Assembly (NCBI GenBank): GCA_035943355.1
Contig: DASZCG010000197.1
Location: 1-10,584, forward strand
DNA length: 10,584 bases
Direction: 5' to 3'
DNA from: 20CM-2-65-7 sp035943355
Lineage (GTDB): Bacteria > Gemmatimonadota > Gemmatimonadetes > Gemmatimonadales > GWC2-71-9
The notes under the pieces were generated by a model. That model was not told the DNA's origin, ran no database searches, and saw only the letters and a list, made by a program, of their open reading frames with translations. Within the stretch, counting starts at the first letter, position 1; each line of letters starts with the position of its first letter. Of this stretch, positions 1 through 6,865 are shown piece after piece. The position numbers and the translations under genes were made by a program.

Positions 1-1
1 C

Positions 2-2023
2 AACAACTTCACGCTGCTCGCGCTGACGATCGCGATCGGCATCGTGGTGGACGACGCAATCATCGTGCTCGAGAACGCGTTCCGGCATCAGGAAGAGCTG
101 CACGAACAACCGGAGCAAGCGTCGATCAACGGCACGAACGAAATCGGATTCGCGGTCATCGCAACCACGATCGCGTTGGTGGCGGTGTTCAGCCCGCTCG
201 CGTTCCTGACGGGCACGGCGGGCCGGCTGCTGAGCGAGTTCGGTGTCGCTGTCGCGGGCGCGGTGGTGATCTCGGGCTTCGTCGCGTTGACACTCACCCC
301 CATGCTCTGCGCCAAGATCCTCCGGATGCAGCATCAGCACGGAGAAATCTTCCAGATGTTCGAGCGTGGTTTCAGCGCGCTGTCGGAGCGATACACGCAG
401 TTGCTGCGGAAGGCCATCGATCATCGCAAGTGGGTATTTTGGGGCACGATCGGCGCTGTCGCCGTGATCGTGTTCTTCGTGTTCGGATCGCCGCCGGCGC
501 GGCTACCACTCCTGACGCGACTACAAGGCATCACGCGGCTGCAAAGCGAACTGATCCCGGAAGACGATCGTGGCTTCTTCCTGATTGTCGTGCGAGGCCC
601 TGAAGGCGCGTCACTCGATTACACGGACGGTTACGTGCGGCGAGTCGAGGACATCATCAGCAAGACGCCCGGTGTACACGGCTACTTCACGATCGTCGGT
701 GGATTCGCGGGCGGCGTGAACAGCGCATTCGTCGGCGTGATCATGAAGGACTGGAGCGAGCGGAAGGCCACGGTTGAGCAAACCGTAACGGCGCTGTTTC
801 CACAGGTCTACTTCGGAATCCCCGGGGTCCAGGCTTTCCCCTATGCCCCCGGGGCGATCGGCTTTGCGCAGCCAATTCAGTACGTCGTCCAGAACCCCGA
901 TTTCGCGAAACTCACGGGAATCATGGGACCGTTCGTGGGCCGTGTCTCACAGATCAAGGGTCTCGCGAACGTGCAGACCGACCTGTTCGTCAACAAGCCG
1001 GAGCTGCGGGTGACGTTCGACCGCGACCGGGCTGAGGATCTGGGCGTGCCGGTGCGCGACGTGGCGAGTGCCTTGCAGACATTTCTCGGCGGTCGCCGCG
1101 TCAGCACGTTCACGCGCAACGACAAACTGTACTACGTGATGGTGCAGCTCGATCCCAAGGATCGCGCGACGCCGAGCGACATGCGGGGCATCTACCTGCG
1201 CGGCAAGAACGGCGACCTCGTGCAGATCGATGCGCTCGCAAACGTGCAGGAAGGCGTGGGCGCGCGCCAGATCAATCACTTCAACCGCGTCCCCTCGTTC
1301 ACGCTGTCGTCGTCGCTGCTGCCGGGGCTCGCGCAAGGCCCGGCACTCGATTCGATCGATGCCGTCGCGAAACAGCTGCTGCCGCCGGGGACGACGACGG
1401 CGCTCGCCGGCGAGTCGCGCGAATATAAGGAAAGTGGCAGCGCCATCTACTTCGCGTTCGTGATCGCGCTCATCGTGGTGTTCATGGTGCTCGCATCGCA
1501 GTTCGAGTCGCTGCTGCATCCGCTGACCGTCTTGACGGCGGTGCCGCTCGCGATCGGTGGTGCGCTCCTGACGCTCAAGTTCGCGGCTCTCACGCACCGG
1601 TCGGGGGCGACGCTCAACTTGTACAGTCAGATCGGCATGATTCTCTTGATCGGACTGGTGGCGAAGAACTCGATTCTGCTCGTGGAGTACACGAACCAGC
1701 TTCGAGAGAAAGGGCTGGATACCGTCTCCGCCATTCTCGAAGCCGGGCGCATTCGGTTGCGACCAATCCTCATGACCTCCGTTGCCACGATCATGGGCGC
1801 AGTACCGGTCGCCTGGGGTGTCGGCGCGGGCTCCGCATCCCGGAAGCCGTTGGGCTATGCGATCGTCGGGGGCGTCTTCTTTTCGACGGCGCTCACGCTG
1901 TTCGTCGTCCCGGCCGCGTACCTCGTTATTCCGGCCGTGCTCCACTGGATTGCTGGTGCCGCGCGTTGGGTGTACCGCCAGCTGCGCCGTCGCGACGAGC
2001 CCATCACGGCGGAGGGCGACTGA
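2..2023 (+). CDS. RND (HAE1-type) efflux pump inner-membrane subunit, 5'-truncated by the window edge
   Basis: Proton-driven inner-membrane pump of a tripartite exporter; the C-terminal 673 residues are visible. The reading frame is open from base 2, so the true start is upstream; the GTG at 44 is internal. Seen: the TM4 motif GIVVDDAIIVLEN with the two proton-relay aspartates (codons 50-55; AcrB D407/D408), the TM10 motif GLVAKNSILLVEY with the relay lysine (codon 1664-1666; AcrB K940), and RLRPILMT (1754-1777; AcrB R971 to T978). The visible length matches AcrB from about residue 393 to its end. Between them lies the second periplasmic porter/docking half, beginning near IPEDDRG. The full proton-relay set suggests an active pump of the hydrophobe/amphiphile (HAE1) class; the substrate cannot be told. 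A linker before IPEDDRG is longer than usual (about 488-541). The stop overlaps the next gene's ATG by one base (TGATG), so the two are coupled. Confidence 0.95.
   Translation, partial: NNFTLLALTIAIGIVVDDAIIVLENAFRHQEELHEQPEQASINGTNEIGFAVIATTIALVAVFSPLAFLTGTAGRLLSEFGVAVAGAVVISGFVALTLTPMLCAKILRMQHQHGEIFQMFERGFSALSERYTQLLRKAIDHRKWVFWGTIGAVAVIVFFVFGSPPARLPLLTRLQGITRLQSELIPEDDRGFFLIVVRGPEGASLDYTDGYVRRVEDIISKTPGVHGYFTIVGGFAGGVNSAFVGVIMKDWSERKATVEQTVTALFPQVYFGIPGVQAFPYAPGAIGFAQPIQYVVQNPDFAKLTGIMGPFVGRVSQIKGLANVQTDLFVNKPELRVTFDRDRAEDLGVPVRDVASALQTFLGGRRVSTFTRNDKLYYVMVQLDPKDRATPSDMRGIYLRGKNGDLVQIDALANVQEGVGARQINHFNRVPSFTLSSSLLPGLAQGPALDSIDAVAKQLLPPGTTTALAGESREYKESGSAIYFAFVIALIVVFMVLASQFESLLHPLTVLTAVPLAIGGALLTLKFAALTHRSGATLNLYSQIGMILLIGLVAKNSILLVEYTNQLREKGLDTVSAILEAGRIRLRPILMTSVATIMGAVPVAWGVGAGSASRKPLGYAIVGGVFFSTALTLFVVPAAYLVIPAVLHWIAGAARWVYRQLRRRDEPITAEGD
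2011..2016 (+). promoter_or_regulatory. Shine-Dalgarno sequence of the outer-membrane factor gene
   Basis: GGAGGG lies six bases before the ATG at 2023, inside the last codons of the RND gene. It decides the start of the TolC-like gene in favour of ATG 2023 over the in-frame TTG at 1966, which would overlap the pump gene by 58 bases. Confidence 0.8.
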
Positions 2024-3339
2024 TGCTGGCGTTGCTGCTCGCCCTCCAGGGGTTCGCGCTGCAAGGAGCATCACCCGCGCCAGAGGTCATAGCGCAAGAC
2101 TCGCTGCCGCGCGTGTCGCTGACCGAGGCGTTGCAACGCTCCGCGCGCCTCGACCCGGATTACGTGTCGGCACTCGGGGAGGTGGATAACGCGGAGTGGG
2201 CCCGGCGCAACGCGTTCGCCGTCTTTTTGCTCCCGTCGGTCACCATCGGTACGGTGGCGCAGCGCACCAACCCGCAGAGCTTCTTTTTCACCGATCAGAT
2301 CGTGCGGGTGACGACGTCGTGGAACGCGACCCTGATCGCACGCTACGACCTGTTCACGGGTGGTCAGAAAGTCGCCGAGCTGTCCCGCTCCGCCGCGGCA
2401 CTCGAGGGAGCGCACGCGGACGAGCTGCGGCAGCGCTTTGCGACCGCTGAACTGACCGAGTCGGACTATTACGCGGTCCTGGCGAACACCGAGCTCGATC
2501 GTGTGGCGCGGGACCGGCTGCGGCGGGCGCAGGAACAACTCGGCGTGGCGCGCGCGCGGGTGGTATCCGGGGCCGCGGTGTCCACCGACTCGCTCAACCT
2601 GCGACTCGAGCTGGCGCGCGCGCAGGTCGGTGCGCTCCAGCAGGAATCGGCGCTGCGCGAGTCACGGCTGGAGCTGGGCCGCCGCATCGGCGCCGCCGGG
2701 CCGGTCGACGCGATGCCGCTCGATACCACACCGGCGCCGCAGCTGCCGGTTGCCCTCGCCGACGCGATTTCGGAGGCGGCGCGCCAGGGCCCCGACTATC
2801 GCGTCGCGGCCGCCAACGAGCGCGCGGCGAGCGCGGCCTTTCGTGCCGAGCTGGGCAACTACCTGCCGCGCGCGACGCTCACGTTTAACGCGCTCGCATT
2901 CGACACGGCGTTTTACCCGAACCTGTTCAAGCAAACGACGCTGACGCTCGGCATCTCGCTCCCGATCTGGAATAACGGGCAACGGGAGCTGTCGCTGTCG
3001 CGTGCGCGGGTGAACAAGAATGTCGCGCGCGCCACGCGCGAGGACATGGATCGTGCCGTGCAGCATGACGTCACTGCAGCGTATGATGCATACGAGACGG
3101 CACGCGCGAGCGCGCAGGTGGCGCGCGACGCCGTGGTCGTGGCGCGGGAAGGCTTCCGCGTGCAGCAGAGCCGCTACTCCGCCGGTGCCACGACGATTCT
3201 CGATCTGATTACCTCGCAGGTCGCTCTCTCTGAAGCCGAGGCTGCGCGCGTCCAGGCCGACTACTCCAGGCGCCTGGCGCTGGCAGGACTCGAAAGCATT
3301 TTGGGCCGTCGACTCTTTAGCGATAAGGGAAATCCGTGA
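2023..3339 (+). CDS. TolC-family outer membrane efflux protein (OEP)
   Basis: Outer-membrane channel with periplasmic alpha-barrel that would dock to the RND pump and adaptor. The 438-residue length is normal for the family. Residues 1-24 form a hydrophobic export signal (MLALLLALQGFAL...) with no lipobox cysteine, so this is probably not a lipoprotein, unlike OprM. It has the two-fold OEP repeat: SLTEALQ opens the first half near residue 32, and a second helix-strand-helix half follows the proline-rich linker near residue 235. The end has the typical signature RYSAGATTILDLITSQVALS followed by a helix ending LESILGR. Two hydrophobic/aromatic stretches (around LPSVTIGTVAQRTNP and LTFNALAFDTAFYP) fit the membrane strands. 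The start is set by GGAGGG upstream and a one-base overlap with the pump stop. Oddity: the signal peptide has no Lys/Arg before its hydrophobic core. Confidence 0.93.
   Translation: MLALLLALQGFALQGASPAPEVIAQDSLPRVSLTEALQRSARLDPDYVSALGEVDNAEWARRNAFAVFLLPSVTIGTVAQRTNPQSFFFTDQIVRVTTSWNATLIARYDLFTGGQKVAELSRSAAALEGAHADELRQRFATAELTESDYYAVLANTELDRVARDRLRRAQEQLGVARARVVSGAAVSTDSLNLRLELARAQVGALQQESALRESRLELGRRIGAAGPVDAMPLDTTPAPQLPVALADAISEAARQGPDYRVAAANERAASAAFRAELGNYLPRATLTFNALAFDTAFYPNLFKQTTLTLGISLPIWNNGQRELSLSRARVNKNVARATREDMDRAVQHDVTAAYDAYETARASAQVARDAVVVAREGFRVQQSRYSAGATTILDLITSQVALSEAEAARVQADYSRRLALAGLESILGRRLFSDKGNP
3325..3330 (+). promoter_or_regulatory. Shine-Dalgarno sequence of the adaptor gene
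   Basis: AAGGGA sits eight bases before ATG 3339, within the end of the TolC-like gene. It favours ATG 3339 over the adjoining in-frame GTG at 3336, which would leave only five bases of spacing. Confidence 0.6.
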
Positions 3340-4466
3340 TGTCGCCCCGCTCATTAGCAGTGTTGGTCGTGCTCGTGGCCGCGTGCAACAAGGCCAAATC
3401 CGCATCTCCCGGTGGCGGTGCCGGTGGTGGCATGCCCCCCAGTCCGGTCGAGGTGGCGCTCGCCATCCGCGACACGGTGGTCGACGCGATTCAGGCTACC
3501 GGCCAGATCGAAGCCGTGCAGTCCACCGAGCTGCGTCCTGAGGTGCAGGGGCGCATCACGGAAATCCTGGTGCGCGAAGGCCAGCCGGTTGCCGCGGGAG
3601 CGCCGTTGTTCAAGGTGGACGAGGCCGAGCTGAAGGCCCAGGTTGCGCAAGCCGATGCCGAGCGCCAGCTGGCAAAGCAGGCTCTCGAGCGCACCAAGCA
3701 GCTCATCGCGCAGAATGCATCGTCGGCCTCCGACCTGGAGGAGGCCGAGGCGAAGTCGCGTGGGGCGGACGCAAATTATGATCTGCTCAAGACGCGGCTC
3801 GACCGCACGATCGTCAGGGCCCCATTCGCCGGCCTCACAGGCCGGCGGCTCGTCAGCATCGGCACCTATGTCACGACGCAGACGCCGCTGATCTCGCTGC
3901 AGTCCGTGAACCCGCAGCACGCCGTCTTCCAGGTGCCGGAGCGGTACGCCGACCGGCTGCGCCTGGGCCAGCTCGTGAGCTTCCAGGTGGCGGCGCTCCC
4001 CGGGAAGAATTTTTCGGGGGAGGTCGTGTTCGTAGATCCGGTCGTCGAGCTGCCCGGGCGCACGATCCTCATCAAGGCGCGCGTGCCGAACCCCGAGCGC
4101 CGGCTGCAAGCCGGGATGTTCCTCGAAGCGCGGTTGGCGATGGACATCAGGCCGAATGCGATCGTGGTCCCCGAGGACGCGCTGCTGCCGCTGGCCGGCG
4201 CGACATTCGTCTGGGTGGTAAAAGATGGGAAGGCCGACCGGCGCCAGGTCACGCTCGGCGTGCGGACGGCGGGGTGGGCGGAGATCCAGGGAGGCGGGAT
4301 TGACGCCGGCGATCAGGTCGTCGTCGGGGGCGCGGAGCGGCTGTACCCGAACGCGCCGGTCATGCCGCAAGTGGTGCAGCGCGCGCGCGCGCGGCCCACC
4401 GGAGAGGAGTCCACCGCCGCGACGTCGCCGCCGGCGGATCCTCCTGCCGCGAAACCCAAGTCCTAG
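3339..4466 (+). CDS. RND periplasmic adaptor (membrane-fusion) lipoprotein, AcrA/MexA family
   Basis: Periplasmic adaptor that bridges the RND pump and the outer-membrane channel. Protein of 375 residues. Residues 1-16 are a lipoprotein signal ending in the lipobox VAAC (C16, then N17), so the mature protein should be lipid-anchored. A flexible Gly/Pro-rich linker follows. Domains in order: first lipoyl half near residues 52-92 (TGQIEAVQSTELRPEVQGRI), an alpha-helical hairpin of about 70 residues rich in Ala, Gln, Glu and Lys, second lipoyl half with the family signature TIVRAPFAGLTGRRLVSIG, a beta-barrel domain, and a membrane-proximal domain containing VPEDALLPL. The Arg/Ala then Pro/Ala-rich tail (after about residue 347) looks disordered. 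The TGATG overlap with the TolC-like gene and the upstream AAGGGA support the start. It is last in the operon, whereas adaptor genes usually come first. Its TAG stop shares four bases with the convergent gene's stop. Confidence 0.95.
   Translation: MSPRSLAVLVVLVAACNKAKSASPGGGAGGGMPPSPVEVALAIRDTVVDAIQATGQIEAVQSTELRPEVQGRITEILVREGQPVAAGAPLFKVDEAELKAQVAQADAERQLAKQALERTKQLIAQNASSASDLEEAEAKSRGADANYDLLKTRLDRTIVRAPFAGLTGRRLVSIGTYVTTQTPLISLQSVNPQHAVFQVPERYADRLRLGQLVSFQVAALPGKNFSGEVVFVDPVVELPGRTILIKARVPNPERRLQAGMFLEARLAMDIRPNAIVVPEDALLPLAGATFVWVVKDGKADRRQVTLGVRTAGWAEIQGGGIDAGDQVVVGGAERLYPNAPVMPQVVQRARARPTGEESTAATSPPADPPAAKPKS
4463..4466. other. Shared convergent stop codons (CTAG palindrome)
   Basis: Bases 4464-4466 are the TAG that ends the adaptor gene on the + strand, and 4465-4463 read TAG on the - strand, ending the DUF2723 gene. 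The palindrome CTAG thus terminates both genes, and no intergenic DNA remains between the two operons. Confidence 0.9.
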
Positions 4467-6844
4467 TGGCCCGGCTGCTCCGGCAGCGGCTGGACCGTCG
4501 TCTCGGTGTTGCGGAAAACGGCCTGGGCGATCTGCTGCATGCGCGCGGACTCTGCCGAATGCGTGCCTTGCAACGCCTGGGCCATCGTGTAGTAGGTCAG
4601 CCCGTACAGCGACAGAATCCCCTCTGACGGTTTGTCTACCCAACCGCGCGGCCGTTGCCGGGCGGCGGCGTCGGCGTGGTAGACATCGAACAGCAGCCTG
4701 GTCGTCCGCGGGATGTTCACGTAGCCGAGCGACTGCACAGCTTTGATGCTGTCCGAGGGGGCCAGCGCGTGTTCGCGCAATACGCGCGTGAACCCTTGGC
4801 CCTCGAGTCGCGACGTGAGCCCGAACTGGTCCCCATACAACCCGACCGTGCGCGAGAAGTAGATCGGCCGCGTGCCAAGCTGATCCTTGATCACCTGCAG
4901 CACGATGACGTCGGCCCGCTCGAGGTAGGGGTGGCCGAGCATTTCCGGGTCCAGCGTGACGTCGATGCTGCCCAGGTGCGCGGTGCGCTTCCCCTCGAGG
5001 ACGTAGTACGGCTCGAGCCCGGCCAGCTGGGCATCGGTGAAGCTCATCAGGCGCCCCGTTGGCTTCGGCCACTGGCGCCCCCGGTAGATCGCGGGCGCCG
5101 TGGCGGAGTCGAAGTCGAAAACCGGACGCCGCTGCAGCTGCCGGACGTACCAGTCGGTGTTGGCGAGCGACAGGTTCACGACCGTCACGTCCTTGCGGAT
5201 GCCTTCCACTTCCTGCGCGTACCACAGCGGGAAGGTGTCGTTGTCGCCCGCCGTGACGAGCACGCCGTACGGCTCGACCGACTGCAATAGATCGTAGGCG
5301 AAGTCGCGCGCCAGGGTCTCGCTCTTGCGCGACGCGGTGAGGCGATTGCCGACCAACGGAATTAGCGCCACCACGAGTACCGGTGTGCCGTACAGCCAGC
5401 GGCGCGTGTCGTAGGGGTCGACTGGAAATCGGTCCGCGACCCATTCGATGATGCTGCCCAGCCCGAGCGCCACCCAGATGCCCCACAACGCGAACGAGCA
5501 AATGAAGAAGTAATCGCGCTCGCGCACCTCGTGCGCGCCGACGGGTTGCTCGCCGTGTTGCGAGTACCCGTACTTGAAGTTCAGGTAGAAAACGAGCGCG
5601 AACGTGAATGCGACGACGAGCAGCGACATGCCCAGGGCGCTGCGGGGGTCGGCGCGCCAGTGACGAAACGCGCCGCCGATCCCGAGCATGAGGAACAGCG
5701 CGGCGAGCAGCCGCTGCGCCAGGGTCGACCAGTCGTGACCGAACTGCCAGGTGAAGTACTGCGCGTAATTCCCGAGCTGAGCTCCGTAGAGCAACAGCGT
5801 GTGGCCCGTGTTGGTCGCGCCCGGCCCCTGCGTCGGATTGTCCAAGATCGAGGGCTTGCCGTATTGCTGGCGCGACAGCACGTCCCACAGCGCGTGCCAG
5901 TTCGTCGGCTCGCCTTCGTTGATCGGCGGATAGAAGGCCGCCCGGATCGGCAAATAGGCGTACACCGACAGCCCGATCACCAAGACGAGCAGCGCCACGA
6001 GGGCGAAGGACGTGTTCTTCCCGAACCACGCCGCGTAGAGAACCGCCAGCAGGCACACGATTCCTGCGACGATGATCAACTCCCAGTGCTCCAGCCCCAG
6101 CGTGATCAGCAGCGCCCACGCCCCCGTCACCACAAAGAATTGTGACCACTCCACGGCGCGCTCGTCATCCGAGTTGGGCCGTTGCCGTTTGAGGGGAGGG
6201 AAAAGCAACACCACCACCACCGAGCCGACCAGGACGCCCATCATGTGGTTCGTCGCGGTCAGGGCGAGCAGAAATACGATCAGCAGCAGATGATGATCGT
6301 GCGCTTCACCGGCCGGCTGGTCGTCCCAGCGGACGATGAGCCAGAGGATCAGCGCGATCGACAGCAACGACAGCGTGTAGACCTTTTCGTTCACGACCGA
6401 CTGATTCCACACGGTGAACGACGTGGCGGAGACGAGCGCGCCGGCCACCGCGGCCAGCCGGCGTGGCCATGCGACGGGGATGACGCCGCGCAGCCAGCGC
6501 TCGGCGACGAGGAACCAGCAGCCGGCGGACACGGCGCTGGTGACGGCCGCGAACAGGTTGATGCGCTGCGCATATCCCGCGACCCAGGGCACGAGCCCCC
6601 AGACGTGCGCCATCAGGACGAACAGGGGGTTGCCGGGCGGGTGGGGGATGCCCAGCGTGTACGCCGCGGCGATGTACTCCGACGTGTCCCAGAACTGCGT
6701 CGTCGGAGCAAGCGTCAGGATGTAGATGATGAGCGCGCCCAGGCCGACACCCCCGGCCACGAGATAGGGCGGCTGCTCCACGGTGGGGACAGTGCCCGGG
6801 ATAGCGCCGGTATAGGTGCGCACACCGGCCTGCATGGTTGTCAT
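4463..6844 (-). CDS. DUF2723 / TMEM260-like membrane protein, probable GT-C glycosyltransferase (downstream, longer paralog)
   Basis: Multi-pass membrane protein of 793 residues. Its relative TMEM260 is a protein O-mannosyltransferase, so transfer of a sugar from a lipid donor to exported proteins is inferred. Seen: TM1 (about 27-46) followed by TLAPTTQFWDTSEYIAAA with D53 and E56, matching the GGDSGE loop of TMEM260 and the catalytic acidic position of GT-C enzymes, then H68-PPG-N-P. About 13 hydrophobic segments reach residue ~500. Later motifs are HEVRERDYFF (5504-5533) and GDNDTFPLW (5222-5248), then QEVEGIRKDV, IKDQLGTRPIYFS and GWVDKPS in a more soluble C-terminal part. ATG 6844 was chosen over 6976 because it follows the upstream stop by 13 bases and aligns (MTT) with the paralog's start; ATG 6835 is possible. 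No good Shine-Dalgarno is visible. Around residues 220-275 it carries about 53 residues, probably two helices, absent from the paralog. Confidence 0.92.
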   Translation of the reverse strand: MTTMQAGVRTYTGAIPGTVPTVEQPPYLVAGGVGLGALIIYILTLAPTTQFWDTSEYIAAAYTLGIPHPPGNPLFVLMAHVWGLVPWVAGYAQRINLFAAVTSAVSAGCWFLVAERWLRGVIPVAWPRRLAAVAGALVSATSFTVWNQSVVNEKVYTLSLLSIALILWLIVRWDDQPAGEAHDHHLLLIVFLLALTATNHMMGVLVGSVVVVLLFPPLKRQRPNSDDERAVEWSQFFVVTGAWALLITLGLEHWELIIVAGIVCLLAVLYAAWFGKNTSFALVALLVLVIGLSVYAYLPIRAAFYPPINEGEPTNWHALWDVLSRQQYGKPSILDNPTQGPGATNTGHTLLLYGAQLGNYAQYFTWQFGHDWSTLAQRLLAALFLMLGIGGAFRHWRADPRSALGMSLLVVAFTFALVFYLNFKYGYSQHGEQPVGAHEVRERDYFFICSFALWGIWVALGLGSIIEWVADRFPVDPYDTRRWLYGTPVLVVALIPLVGNRLTASRKSETLARDFAYDLLQSVEPYGVLVTAGDNDTFPLWYAQEVEGIRKDVTVVNLSLANTDWYVRQLQRRPVFDFDSATAPAIYRGRQWPKPTGRLMSFTDAQLAGLEPYYVLEGKRTAHLGSIDVTLDPEMLGHPYLERADVIVLQVIKDQLGTRPIYFSRTVGLYGDQFGLTSRLEGQGFTRVLREHALAPSDSIKAVQSLGYVNIPRTTRLLFDVYHADAAARQRPRGWVDKPSEGILSLYGLTYYTMAQALQGTHSAESARMQQIAQAVFRNTETTVQPLPEQPGH
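4474..4487 (+). other. Short hairpin with a C(UCCG)G tetraloop just after the efflux operon stop
   Basis: On the + strand, GCTGC, loop TCCG, GCAGC form a perfect 5-bp stem seven bases past the adaptor TAG. The loop has the UNCG form with C-G closing, a class known to be unusually stable in RNA. No T-tract follows, so it is not a standard intrinsic terminator; it could mark or protect the 3' end of the efflux mRNA. It lies in the coding region of the opposite gene, so it may be chance in GC-rich DNA. Confidence 0.25.
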
Positions 6845-6865
6845 AGCGAGCAATCCATCACGGAA
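6835..6865 (-). repeat. Duplicated gene-junction segment, copy 1 (start of downstream DUF2723 gene)
   Basis: Read on the - strand, this runs from TTCCG at the end of one gene, through its TGA, to ATGACAACCA at the start of the next. By hand alignment about 25 of 33 columns match the equivalent junction at 9002-9034, with two one-base gaps. The shared end lies in different reading frames of the two upstream genes, so protein conservation does not explain it. Confidence 0.55.

Noticed and set aside
947..2074. A 375-codon open frame on the - strand, antisense to the RND pump
   Set aside because: Highly charged, Arg-rich translation with no motif; the opposite strand encodes an unambiguous RND protein across the same bases.
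4379..4393. Alternating GC dinucleotide run of 15 bases, possible Z-DNA or slippage site
   Set aside because: It encodes the Arg-Ala-Arg-Ala part of the adaptor's variable tail and is short; in DNA this GC-rich it is not remarkable without population data.
4428..4437. Perfect 10-base palindrome CCGCCGGCGG near the end of the adaptor gene, as a terminator for the - strand unit
   Set aside because: It has no loop and no T-tract, and such palindromes are expected by chance at this GC content.
3354..6149. A 931-codon open frame on the - strand
   Set aside because: It is antisense to the adaptor gene and runs out of frame through the real DUF2723 gene. The translation is Arg/Ala/Gly-rich with no domain or hydrophobic pattern, as expected for shadow frames in GC-rich DNA.
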